Assembly (NCBI GenBank): GCA_902489515.1
Contig: CABUAL010000104.1
Span: 1-6,780, forward strand
Origin: an uncultured Collinsella sp.
GTDB taxonomy: Bacteria; Actinomycetota; Coriobacteriia; Coriobacteriales; Coriobacteriaceae
Length of the DNA: 6,780 nt
Direction of reading: 5' to 3'
The notes under the pieces are model-generated. The model was not told the origin of the DNA and did no database searches. It saw only the letters and a program-made list of their open reading frames with translations. Positions 1-6,766 of this stretch are shown piece after piece. The position numbers and the translations under genes are program-made. How positions within the stretch are numbered: position 1 is the stretch's first letter; each line of letters begins with the position of its first letter.

Positions 1-1816
1 CCTCGGGAGCAGCCTCGGCCTCGGCGCCCTTCTTGGCAGCGGCAGTCGTGCGCTTGCGCGTCGTCGTTGCCTTGGCGGCAGTCGTCTTTGCTGCGGCGGT
101 CTTGGTGGCAGCGGCCTTCGTGGCCGTAGCTTTCTTGGCCGTCGTCTTGCGCGTCGTAGGCTTCTTGGCGGCAGGCTTCGCAGCCGGCTTATCCTTAGCC
201 TCGGGAGCTGCTTCAACCGGCTTCTCCTCAGCCTTGGGCTCCTCAGCAGCAGCGGGCGCCTCAACAACCGGCTCGGCCTTAGGCTCCACAACGGCCTCAG
301 CCTTCTCAGCCACAACCACGGGCTCGTCGACAACCGCCGCCGGCCTCTCGATCTCCGGATGCATAAAGAAGTACAGGTCCAGATACTTATCGGCCGAGCG
401 CGTCCAGCTAAAGTCCTGGCTCATAGCCTGCGTGACCAGCTGGTTCCAGGCATCGCGGTTGTCCCAGAACAGGCGTGCCGCGCGGAACACGGCGTCGCCC
501 ATCTCGTCGCCGTTAAAGTTGCTAAACGAGAAGCCCGTGCCCTCGCCGGTAAACTCGTTGTACGGGATCACAGTGTCCTTCAGGCCACCGGTCTCGCGCA
601 CGATGGGCAGGGTGCCGTAGCGCATGGCGATGATCTGCGACAGGCCGCAGGGCTCAAACTTCGAAGGCATCAGGAACATGTCGGCAGCGGCGTACATACG
701 CTGCGACAGCGCCGGGTCAAACTCGATGCGCGCGGCCATGGTGCCGGGGTATTTGTCCTGGAAGTAGCGCAGACCGTCCTCGTAGTCGCGGTCGCCGGTG
801 CCCAGTACCGCCACCTGTACGCCGCCGGCCAGAATGCGGTCAAGCGCGTACATGACCAGGTCCATGCCCTTCTGACGCGTCAGACGCGTGACCATCACCA
901 TAAGCGGACGGTCGTCGCGCACCTCGAGCCCCAGCTCTTCCTGCAGCTTGGCCTTGCAGACGGCCTTGCCGGAGCGGTCCTCAACCGTGTAGTTGGCGGC
1001 AATGCGCTTGTCGGTCGCCGGGTCAAAGCCCGCCACGTCAATGCCATTCAAAATGCCCTGCAGCGCGTAAGAGCGCTCGCGCAGCACGCCGTCCAGGCCC
1101 TCGCCAAACTCGGGCGTCTGGATCTCGCCGGCATAGGTGGGGCTCACCGTGGTGATAGCGTCGGCATAGCGCAGCGCGCCCAGCATGTAGTTGACGCTGC
1201 AGGCGTCGCAGCGTAGCTGCGAGGCGGCCGCCGGAATGTGCGCCACACCCAGGATGTCCTCCAACACGGTGTCGCTAAACTGGCCCTGGAACGCCACGTT
1301 GTGGATCGAGAACACGGTCTTCACACGGTCGTACAGCGGTAGGCCCTGGTAGAACTCGCGCAGGAACACGGGTGCCAGCGCCGTCTGCCAGTCGTTGCAG
1401 TGCAGGATGTCGCACTCAAAGCCGGCCGGCAGGTGCTGCAGACTCTCGGTGATGGCCTTGGAGAAGAACGCAAAGCGCTCGCCGTCGTCAAAGAAGCCGT
1501 ACGGATAGTCGCGCGCAAAGTAGCGCTCGTTGTCGATAAACATATAGGTGACGCCGTCGTGCTCGAGCTTCTCCAGCCCGCAGTACTCGTTGCGCCATCC
1601 CAGGCTCACATAAAAGTCGGCAAAGTGCTCCATCTGCGCCTTGTACTCGTCCTTGATGGTGGCGTACTTGGGCACCATCACGATGACTTCGGCGCCGGCG
1701 CGAACGAGCGCCGCAGGCAGCGAGCCCGCCACGTCACCCAGGCCACCGGTCTTAACAAACGGTGCGCACTCGGCCGAGGCAAACACGATCTGCATCTTTT
1801 TGCTGGTTTCTGCCAT
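1..1816 (-). CDS. glgA: Glycogen synthase (ADP-glucose type, GT5) with long charged C-terminal tail; 3' end cut by window edge
   Basis: Transfers glucose from ADP-glucose to the non-reducing end of alpha-1,4-glucan in the cytoplasm. The frame is open for 605 codons with no stop before the left edge. Visible family motifs: KTGGL at residues 22-26 (nucleotide-sugar binding), HCNDW at 139-143, RLTRQK at 311-316 (catalytic Arg and Lys), and FEPCGL at 387-392 followed by a YGTLPIVRETGGL-type segment. The catalytic part ends near residue 486, about the length of a whole E. coli GlgA (477). Residues 487-605 are extra: Pro/Glu/Val/Ala-rich and acidic to about 540, then Lys/Thr/Ala-rich to 596, then acidic again. 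The start at 1816 is chosen because GGGAG lies 5 bases upstream; an in-frame ATG at 1828 would place that GGGAG inside the gene and has no ribosome site of its own. Last gene of the visible operon, 90 bases after glgD. Identity of the core is secure; the role of the tail is unknown. Confidence 0.96.
   Translation of the reverse strand, partial: MAETSKKMQIVFASAECAPFVKTGGLGDVAGSLPAALVRAGAEVIVMVPKYATIKDEYKAQMEHFADFYVSLGWRNEYCGLEKLEHDGVTYMFIDNERYFARDYPYGFFDDGERFAFFSKAITESLQHLPAGFECDILHCNDWQTALAPVFLREFYQGLPLYDRVKTVFSIHNVAFQGQFSDTVLEDILGVAHIPAAASQLRCDACSVNYMLGALRYADAITTVSPTYAGEIQTPEFGEGLDGVLRERSYALQGILNGIDVAGFDPATDKRIAANYTVEDRSGKAVCKAKLQEELGLEVRDDRPLMVMVTRLTRQKGMDLVMYALDRILAGGVQVAVLGTGDRDYEDGLRYFQDKYPGTMAARIEFDPALSQRMYAAADMFLMPSKFEPCGLSQIIAMRYGTLPIVRETGGLKDTVIPYNEFTGEGTGFSFSNFNGDEMGDAVFRAARLFWDNRDAWNQLVTQAMSQDFSWTRSADKYLDLYFFMHPEIERPAAVVDEPVVVAEKAEAVVEPKAEPVVEAPAAAEEPKAEEKPVEAAPEAKDKPAAKPAAKKPTTRKTTAKKATATKAAATKTAAAKTTAAKATTTRKRTTAAAKKGAEAEAAPE
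29..196 (-). repeat. Low-complexity DNA encoding the Lys/Ala/Thr-rich part of the GlgA tail
   Basis: This stretch encodes residues 541-596 of GlgA. By count it has 18 Lys or Arg and one acidic residue, in a background of Ala, Thr and Pro, with short units such as PAAK, TTRK, TAKK and TAAAK. At the DNA level it is an imperfect repeat: the 11-mer cttggcggcag occurs at 71-81 and again at 164-174, and the unit cgtcgt recurs. Such sequence can change length by slippage and is hard to assemble, which may be why the window ends nearby. It resembles the tails of histone H1, AlgP and mycobacterial HupB in composition only; no homology is claimed. Confidence 0.75.
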
Positions 1817-1821
1817 ATTGT

Positions 1822-1826
1822 CTCCC
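1822..1826 (-). promoter_or_regulatory. Ribosome binding site of glgA (GGGAG)
   Basis: On the minus strand GGGAG stands 5 bases before the ATG at 1816. It decides between that ATG and the in-frame ATG 12 bases upstream (1828), which has no purine-rich site before it. Confidence 0.75.
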
Positions 1827-1839
1827 ATGTTGCAATTCG

Positions 1840-1875
1840 AGAATAGCCGCCAGGCGCGAACCGGGCGGCTATTCT
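1840..1875 (-). promoter_or_regulatory. Perfect 12-bp hairpin in the glgD-glgA gap
   Basis: Arms 1840-1851 (agaatagccgcc) and 1864-1875 (ggcggctattct) are exactly complementary, with a 12-base loop. It fills much of the 90-base gap between glgD and glgA and ends 23 bases before the glgA start. Neither strand has a T-run after the stem, so it is not a standard intrinsic terminator. It could be an mRNA processing or stability element, an attenuator, or a protein-binding inverted repeat. The rest of the gap (1876-1906) contains a weak TTGGCA/TAACAT pair only 15 bases apart on the minus strand, not convincing as a promoter. Confidence 0.7.
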
Positions 1876-1906
1876 ACATGTTACGAGCGATGTTGCGGTG
1901 CCAACG

Positions 1907-3034
1907 TTAACGTACGATCGTGGTGTCAGAAGTTAACGGAGCCTTGCCCAGCACCAGGATGTTCTCGGGCGTGCCGCGAAGCTCGGTGTTGGTGGGAACC
2001 ACGTTGTTCTTGTCCAGGATGGCGTTCTCAACGCGGGCGCCGCTCTTGATGATGCAGCTCTGGTTGATGATCGAGTTGGTCACCGAGGCGCCTTCCTCAA
2101 CCACGACGCCGCGCGATAGGATCGAGTTGCGCACGGTGCCCTTGATGATGCAGCCGGCCGAGATGATCGAGTTGCACGCGTGGCTGCCGGTCGCATAGCG
2201 CGAAGGCGGCACGTCGTGGGCCTTGGTCAGGATCGGGCGCTCGGGGTCAAAGAGCTGGTCGGCCACGGTCTGGTCGAGCAGGTCCATGCTGCGGCGATAC
2301 AGCGACTTCTCGCTAAACACGCCCACAACCTCGCCCTTGTACTCGTAGCTGCACACGTCGATGTTGCCAAAGTCGCCCTGGAGTGCCTCGAGCAGGTCCA
2401 GATAGTCGGCGGCCTGGTAGTGGTCGATGATCTCGAGCAGCGTCTCGCGGTTGACGATGCAGCAGTCCATAGAGGCGTTGTCACCGTACACGACGCCGGC
2501 GCTCACGCCCGTCAGACGGCCGTTCTCGTTAATTTCGAGTTTGGTCTCGTCATCAACGTTGCGCGTGGCCTTGCAGTACACCACGGTCATCTGGGCACCG
2601 GAGTTCTCGTGCGCCTCGATGATGGTGTTGAGGTCCATGTTAAAGATGATGTTGGTGCCCATCATCACAACGTAGGGCTTGTCCGAGCGCTGGAACAGCG
2701 TCTTGTTGGAGATGATGTCGCGCAGCAGGAAGCGCATGCCGCCCTTGGTGGTGCCATACGCGTTGCCGGGGACCATGAACAGGCCGCCCTTCTTGCGGTC
2801 CAAGCCCCAGTCCTTGCCCGAGCCCACGTGGTCGATCAGCGAGCGGTAGTTGCCCGGCATGACGACGCCGACGGTCTTGATGCCGGCATTCATCATGTTG
2901 GACAGCGGGAAGTCGATCAGGCGGTAGCGGCCCAAAAACGGAACGGACGCGATGGGGCGGTCCTTGAGCAGCACGCTGCCGTAGGTCGAAGAGTAGTTAG
3001 CGGTGATATAACCGATGGCCTTGCGATTGATCAT
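1907..3034 (-). CDS. glgD: GlgD, non-catalytic regulatory subunit of ADP-glucose pyrophosphorylase
   Basis: A 375-residue GlgC paralogue expected to form a hetero-oligomer with GlgC and adjust its activity. Fold landmarks shared with GlgC are visible: GRYRLIDFPLSN at 35-46 (GlgC has [12 protein letters not shown]), a central nucleotidyltransferase-like domain, and a C-terminal left-handed beta-helix from about 280 with hexapeptide-like repeats. Catalytic features are lost: the GGQGSRL loop of GlgC is replaced by a Tyr/Ser/Thr-rich stretch near 12-20, SGDH becomes MGTN at 125-128, and there is no TEKP glucose-1-phosphate motif. This matches GlgD of Bacillota, where it is known to stimulate GlgC rather than catalyse alone. 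The start at 3034 is preferred over an ATG at 3073, because AAGGGGG lies upstream and the protein then begins MINRKAIGYI, close to family starts; the longer form would add 13 residues overlapping glgC. Only 4 bases separate it from glgC. Confidence 0.94.
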   Translation of the reverse strand: MINRKAIGYITANYSSTYGSVLLKDRPIASVPFLGRYRLIDFPLSNMMNAGIKTVGVVMPGNYRSLIDHVGSGKDWGLDRKKGGLFMVPGNAYGTTKGGMRFLLRDIISNKTLFQRSDKPYVVMMGTNIIFNMDLNTIIEAHENSGAQMTVVYCKATRNVDDETKLEINENGRLTGVSAGVVYGDNASMDCCIVNRETLLEIIDHYQAADYLDLLEALQGDFGNIDVCSYEYKGEVVGVFSEKSLYRRSMDLLDQTVADQLFDPERPILTKAHDVPPSRYATGSHACNSIISAGCIIKGTVRNSILSRGVVVEEGASVTNSIINQSCIIKSGARVENAILDKNNVVPTNTELRGTPENILVLGKAPLTSDTTIVR

Positions 3035-3038
3035 CGGA

Positions 3039-4187
3039 TCATTCCCCCTTCCCGATAACGACGTCATTTCCAACGACGGCCGTATCCTTGGTGGTATCGA
3101 CAGAGCCGAGCTTCACGCCCTCTTCGACCGTGGAGTTCTCGCCCAAAATTGCGCGGCAGATGTGTGCGCCGCTCTTAACGTGCGCGCCCGGCAGCAGCAC
3201 GGAGTCCTCGACCACGGCGCGCTCCTCGATGATGACATCGGTCGAAAGGATCGAGTGGCGAGCGGTGCCGTAGATCTTGCAGCCGTTGGAGACCAGGCAG
3301 TCGTCCAGGCGGCCGTCCGGGCCAATGTAGTGCGGCGGTCGCGTGGTGATGTTGGACATGATGGGGAAGTGCTTGTCAAAGAGGTCGAACTCGGGGTTGT
3401 TGCCCAGCAGGTCCATCGAGGTCTCGTGGAAGCTGGCGATGGTGCCAACATCCTTCCAAAAGCCGTGGAACTCATAGCTGTACAGGCGCTTGTTCTCGCC
3501 GAGCAGCTTGGGGATGATGTCCTTGCCAAAGTCGTGGCTCGAGCGCTGGTCCAGAGCGTCCTGCTCGAGCGCCTCGATCAGGACGTCGGCCGAGAAGATG
3601 TAGATGCCCATAGACGCGAGGTTCGAATCGGGCTTATCGGGCTTCTCGGTGAACTTGGTGATGCGGCCGTCCTCGGGGTCGGTGGTCAGGATGCCAAAGC
3701 GGCTGGCCTCTTCCCACGGCACGGGCATAACGCTCACCGTGAGGTCGGCGTTGTTCTCAATATGCGTCTTGAGCATCTTGCGGTAGTCCATGCGATACAG
3801 GTGATCGCCCGAAAGAATCAGGACGTACTTGGGGTCGTTGGCCTTGATGTAGTCGAGGTTCTGCGTAATGGCGTCGGCCGTGCCCGCATACCAGGCGCCA
3901 CCGGTCTGCGTCTCGTACGGCGGCAGGATCGACACGCCGCCGTCGCGGCTGTCCAGATCCCATGCCTCGCCGGAGCCCACGTAGGCATGCAGCAGGTAGG
4001 GGCGATACTGCGTCAGAACGCCCACCGTGTCGATGCCCGAGTTGGAGCAGTTGGAGAGCGAGAAGTCGATAATGCGGAACTTGCCACCAAAGCTAACCGC
4101 CGGCTTAGCGATCTTTTGGGTGAGTGCCCCCAATCGGCTGCCCTGTCCTCCTGCGAGGAGCATCGCGATGCATTCTTTCTTACTCAT
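3039..4187 (-). CDS. glgC: Glucose-1-phosphate adenylyltransferase (ADP-glucose pyrophosphorylase), catalytic subunit
   Basis: Makes ADP-glucose and pyrophosphate from ATP and glucose-1-phosphate, the committed step of bacterial glycogen synthesis, in the cytoplasm. The 382-residue protein is complete. Motifs in order: GGQGSRL at 13-19 (nucleotide and pyrophosphate loop), [15 protein letters not shown] at 28-42, GTADA at 102-106, SGDH at 126-129 with the catalytic Asp128, FTEKP at 179-183 (glucose-1-phosphate binding), FWKDVG at 243-248, and a left-handed beta-helix domain from about 290 to the end. The start at 4187 has AAGGAG 6 bases upstream. It follows glgP after 107 bases and is followed by glgD after 4 bases. 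The enzyme family is allosterically controlled by glycolytic intermediates; which effector acts here cannot be read from the sequence, and GlgD probably contributes. Length is somewhat shorter than the E. coli enzyme (431) and usual for Gram-positive forms. Confidence 0.97.
   Translation of the reverse strand: MSKKECIAMLLAGGQGSRLGALTQKIAKPAVSFGGKFRIIDFSLSNCSNSGIDTVGVLTQYRPYLLHAYVGSGEAWDLDSRDGGVSILPPYETQTGGAWYAGTADAITQNLDYIKANDPKYVLILSGDHLYRMDYRKMLKTHIENNADLTVSVMPVPWEEASRFGILTTDPEDGRITKFTEKPDKPDSNLASMGIYIFSADVLIEALEQDALDQRSSHDFGKDIIPKLLGENKRLYSYEFHGFWKDVGTIASFHETSMDLLGNNPEFDLFDKHFPIMSNITTRPPHYIGPDGRLDDCLVSNGCKIYGTARHSILSTDVIIEERAVVEDSVLLPGAHVKSGAHICRAILGENSTVEEGVKLGSVDTTKDTAVVGNDVVIGKGE
3044..3050 (-). 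promoter_or_regulatory. Ribosome binding site of glgD inside the end of glgC
   Basis: AAGGGGG on the minus strand lies 9 bases before the ATG at 3034 and overlaps the last sense codons of glgC. This supports the 375-residue start of glgD and suggests translational coupling, fitting a fixed ratio of the two subunits. An out-of-frame ATG overlapping the glgC stop (3042-3040) is not used. Confidence 0.7.
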
Positions 4188-4193
4188 CGATTT

Positions 4194-4199
4194 CTCCTT
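4194..4199 (-). promoter_or_regulatory. Ribosome binding site of glgC (AAGGAG)
   Basis: A near-consensus AAGGAG on the minus strand, 6 bases before the ATG at 4187. It is the best ribosome site in the window and fixes the glgC start. Confidence 0.85.
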
Positions 4200-4222
4200 C
4201 TGTCATCGATGTTTCTTAACCC

Positions 4223-4264
4223 ATTAGCGACGGGCGCGGCGCAACGTCACGCCCGTCGAGTAAT
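4223..4264 (-). promoter_or_regulatory. Hairpin in the glgP-glgC gap
   Basis: Arms 4228-4236 (cgacgggcg) and 4250-4258 (cgcccgtcg) pair perfectly over 9 bp around a 13-base loop. Beyond a small internal loop (G4227 against A4259-G4260), atta at 4223-4226 also pairs with taat at 4261-4264. It sits 31 bases after the glgP stop in the direction of transcription and 35 bases before the glgC start. No T-run follows on either strand, so readthrough is likely. An mRNA processing or decay-blocking element, or a weak attenuator, is the natural reading. No convincing promoter was seen in the rest of this 107-base gap. Confidence 0.7.
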
Positions 4265-4294
4265 GCCGTGCTGGCAAAGGGAGCTCGCGCGCCT

Positions 4295-6547
4295 TTATGC
4301 GTGCCAGATCTCGTCGCGGTACTCGCGAATGGTGCGGTCGCTCGAGAACCAGCCAGAGGAGGCGGTGTTGAGCAGCGCCTTGCGGTTCCAGGTCTCCTGG
4401 TCGCCGTAGCTGTTCGTGAGCTTCTCCCACGCATCCACGTAGCTGCGGAAATCGGCCATAACCAGGTCGGGGTCGTTGTTGTTCATGAGCTCGTTGTAGA
4501 TGCTCTCGAAGTTGCCCGAAAGGCCCGCAAAGGTGTTGTCCTTGAGCTCGTCCATTACGCGGCCCAGGCGCTCGCGGTCGCCGTTGAGCGTATCCCACGC
4601 AAAGTAGCTGTTGGATGCCCAGAGCTGCTCGACCTCGGGAGCGGTCAGGCCAAAGATGGCCTCGTTCTCGCGGCCAGCCAGGTCGGCGATCTCGATGTTG
4701 GCGCCGTCGAGGGTGCCCAGCGTGATGGCGCCGTTCATCATGAGCTTCATGTTGGACGTGCCCGAGGCCTCCTTGCCGGCCGTGGAGATCTGCTCCGAGA
4801 TCTCGGCGGCAGGGTAGATGAGCTGAGCGTTACTCACGCGGAAGTTGGGGATAAAGCAGACCTTCATGACCTCGTTGACGCGCGGGTCGTTGTTGATGAC
4901 GTCGGCCACGGAGTTAATGAGGCGGATGGTCTCCTTGGCAAAGGTGTAGCTCGAGGCAGCCTTGCCGCTAAAGATGAAGGTCGTCGGCGTCACGTGGAAG
5001 TTGGGATCGGCGATGCGACGGTTGTAGATGTCCATCACCTTCATGATGTTCATGAGCTGGCGCTTGTAGGCATGGAAGCGCTTTACCTGGACATCGAAGA
5101 CGGTGTTGGGGTCGATAACCAGACCGGTCTCGGCCTTGACGTAGGCGGCCAGGCGCTCCTTGTTGGCGCGCTTGGAGGCACCCACGGCCTTCAGGAACTC
5201 GGTGTCGTCCTTAAACTCCTTGAGCTTCTCCAGCTCAAAGGCGTCCTTAAGCCAGCCATCGCCAATGGCCTCGGTCACGAGCTTGGCATAGGTGGGGTTG
5301 GCCTCGGCAAAGAAGCGACGGTGCGAGATGCCGTTGGTCTTGTTGTTGAACTTCTCGGGCGTCAGGGCATAGAAGTCCTTGAGCACGATGTTCTTGATGA
5401 TGTCGGAGTGGATCTTGGCCACGCCGTTGACGCTGTGGCTGCAGATCACGGACAGGTTGGCCATGCGAATCTCGCCGTCCCACAGGATGGCGGTCTGGCG
5501 CAGACGCTCCTGCCAGCCCTCCTGAGTGGTGTCGAACGACTCGTGCCAACGACGGCTGATCTCGTCGATGATCTGGTACACGCGGGGGAGGAGCTTGGAG
5601 AACGTGCCGATGGGCCATTTCTCCAGAGCCTCGGGCAGGATGGTGTGGTTGGTGTAGCTCACAACCTGCGTCACGATGTTCCAGGCGTCGTCCCACTCGA
5701 GCTTCTTCTCGTCGATGAGGATACGCATGAGCTCGGGGCCGCACATGGCGGGGTGCGTGTCGTTAGTATGGATTGCCACAAACTGCGGAAGCAGCTCCCA
5801 GTTCTCGCCGTGCTCCTTCTCAAAGGTGTCGAGCAGGCTGTAGATGCCGGCCGAAACAAACAGGTACTCCTGCTTCAGGCGCAACAGACGGCCGTGCTCG
5901 CCGGCGTCGTTGGGGTAGAGGATGGCGCTGATTGCCTCGGCCTCGGCGCGCTCAGCGTCGGCCAGGGCATAGTCGCCGCGGTTGAAGGCCTCCAGATCGA
6001 AGTGCTCCTCGACCGGCTCGGCGGCCCAGACGCGCAGCTTGTTGACGGTCTCGCCGGCATAGCCCACGACGGGGATGTCATAAGGGACGGCCAGGATATC
6101 CTGCGTGTCCACCGTGCGGTAGAACGTGCGGCCGTTCTCCTCAAAGCCCTCAACGCGGCCACCGAACTTAATGGTCACGGCCTTGTCCTGACGGCGGACC
6201 TCCCAGGGATAGCCGTGGGTGAGCCACTCGTCGGTGGCCTCGACCTGGCTGCCGTTGACGATCTCCTGCTTAAACAGGCCGTAGCGGTAGCGCATGCCGT
6301 TGCCGTAGCCGGCAATGCCCTCGGCTGCCATGGAATCCAGGAAGCATGCGGCCAGACGGCCCAGGCCACCGTTGCCCAGAGCCGGATCGGGCTCCTGGTT
6401 CTCGATAACGGACAGGTCAAAGCCCATGTCGTCAAGCGCCTCGGCGACCATGTCGCGCACGCCAAAGTTAAGCAGGTAGTTGTCGAGTAGGCGGCCGATC
6501 AAAAACTCGATCGAGAAGTAGTACACGCGCTTTTTGCCCTCATAACC
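4295..6547 (-). CDS. glgP: Glycogen phosphorylase (GT35), body of the gene; N-terminal 61 codons missing from this strand
   Basis: Phosphorolyses alpha-1,4-glucan to glucose-1-phosphate using pyridoxal phosphate. Numbered from the GTG at 6526 (743 residues), motifs are YYFSIEFLIGR at 2-12, GNGGLGRLAACFLDSMA at 51-67, HTNDTHP at 253-259, VKRFHAYKRQ at 481-490 (phosphate and substrate contacts), and GTSNMKLMMNG with the PLP lysine at 594. The protein ends WHA with TAA at 4295-4297. Homology clearly continues upstream of the GTG as GYEGKKR (6527-6547) and then stops, because the adjoining DNA is the reverse complement of the gene's own leader and first codons. The frame runs on without an ATG to a stop at 6614-6616. 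As drawn, the enzyme could only start at the GTG and would lack about 67 residues. Adding the 61 codons found at 6583-6765 gives about 810 residues, the normal family length (E. coli GlgP 815). Function is certain; whether the gene is intact in the organism is not. Confidence 0.93.
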   Translation of the reverse strand, partial: GYEGKKRVYYFSIEFLIGRLLDNYLLNFGVRDMVAEALDDMGFDLSVIENQEPDPALGNGGLGRLAACFLDSMAAEGIAGYGNGMRYRYGLFKQEIVNGSQVEATDEWLTHGYPWEVRRQDKAVTIKFGGRVEGFEENGRTFYRTVDTQDILAVPYDIPVVGYAGETVNKLRVWAAEPVEEHFDLEAFNRGDYALADAERAEAEAISAILYPNDAGEHGRLLRLKQEYLFVSAGIYSLLDTFEKEHGENWELLPQFVAIHTNDTHPAMCGPELMRILIDEKKLEWDDAWNIVTQVVSYTNHTILPEALEKWPIGTFSKLLPRVYQIIDEISRRWHESFDTTQEGWQERLRQTAILWDGEIRMANLSVICSHSVNGVAKIHSDIIKNIVLKDFYALTPEKFNNKTNGISHRRFFAEANPTYAKLVTEAIGDGWLKDAFELEKLKEFKDDTEFLKAVGASKRANKERLAAYVKAETGLVIDPNTVFDVQVKRFHAYKRQLMNIMKVMDIYNRRIADPNFHVTPTTFIFSGKAASSYTFAKETIRLINSVADVINNDPRVNEVMKVCFIPNFRVSNAQLIYPAAEISEQISTAGKEASGTSNMKLMMNGAITLGTLDGANIEIADLAGRENEAIFGLTAPEVEQLWASNSYFAWDTLNGDRERLGRVMDELKDNTFAGLSGNFESIYNELMNNNDPDLVMADFRSYVDAWEKLTNSYGDQETWNRKALLNTASSGWFSSDRTIREYRDEIWHA
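6371..6387. repeat. Internal copy of a 17-bp direct repeat (gttgcccagagccggat)
   Basis: Identical over 17 bases to 6764-6780 and in the same orientation, 393 bases apart. Here it is the antisense of glgP codons for the DPALGN segment, a conserved part of the enzyme, so this copy is in its natural place. Confidence 0.9.
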
Positions 6548-6766
6548 GTTCCGGGAGAAACATCCCCGGGGGAAAGGAACGTATGAATAAGATCTTCGAC
6601 AACAAGCAGGAGTTTACCGAGCTCTATCGCGATGCCGTCATGAGCATCAGCGGCAAGAGCATCGAAGCCGCCAGCGACCTCGACCGCTTTAACGCCCTGG
6701 CCAAGCTCGTGGCCGAGAAGGCCCGCACCGTTGCCACCAAGAGCGACGCCCGCGCCACCGCCGGTT
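6544..6766. other. Inverted segment carrying the glgP leader and first 61 codons
   Basis: The body of glgP begins at GGTTATGAGGGC when read on the minus strand from 6547, and the plus-strand fragment ends GCCGGTT at 6766. The two pieces meet at the same point of the gene, sharing CGGTT: aaccg at 6544-6548 and cggtt at 6762-6766 form a 5-bp inverted repeat around the segment. Flipping it gives the continuous reading RATAG-YEGKKRVYYF with no frame change. No recombinase gene is present and 5 bp is short for a known invertase site. The cause may be inversion, template switching or chimeric assembly. Confidence 0.75.
6547..6582 (+). promoter_or_regulatory. glgP leader with ribosome binding site and self-complementary sequence
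   Basis: AAAGGA at 6573-6578 lies 4 bases before the ATG at 6583, so this is evidently the native ribosome site of glgP. The leader can fold: cgttcc at 6547-6552 pairs with ggaacg at 6576-6581, covering part of the ribosome site; alternatively ccggg at 6551-6555 pairs with cccgg at 6565-6569. Bases left of about 6549 belong to the rearrangement junction, so the outer stem may not exist in the native gene. No promoter is visible. Confidence 0.55.

Noticed and set aside
33..1216. Plus-strand frames opposite glgA, one beginning with a hydrophobic Ala/Val-rich stretch resembling a signal or membrane segment
   Set aside because: The hydrophobic stretch is just the complement of Lys/Ala/Thr codons in the GlgA tail; the rest is antisense to the synthase core.
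1840..1875. Intrinsic terminator after glgD
   Set aside because: The stem is strong but neither strand has the following T-run, and glgA is in the same pathway and direction only 23 bases further on.
3035..3073. Longer glgD start at 3073 adding 13 residues
   Set aside because: It would overlap glgC, has no family counterpart, and the ATG at 3034 has a strong ribosome site.
4180..4206. Eight-codon upstream frame (MTEGEIDE) overlapping the glgC start
   Set aside because: No ribosome site precedes it and the glgC AAGGAG lies inside it; a chance frame is the simpler reading.
2180..4409. Long plus-strand frames opposite glgD and glgC (2180-3058 and 3015-4409)
   Set aside because: Antisense shadows; the second crosses the glgC start, the intergenic gap and the end of glgP, and neither has recognisable domains.
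4268..6490. A 740-codon open frame on the plus strand opposite glgP
   Set aside because: It mirrors the glgP codons, is rich in Val, Leu, Ala, His and Gly as expected for antisense of GC-rich coding DNA, and shows no family motif, while the minus strand carries an unmistakable glycogen phosphorylase.
6526..6547. GTG at 6526 as the true glgP start
   Set aside because: Conserved family sequence (GYEGKKR) continues upstream of it, and the missing N-terminus is found next door on the other strand; the GTG codes for an internal Val.
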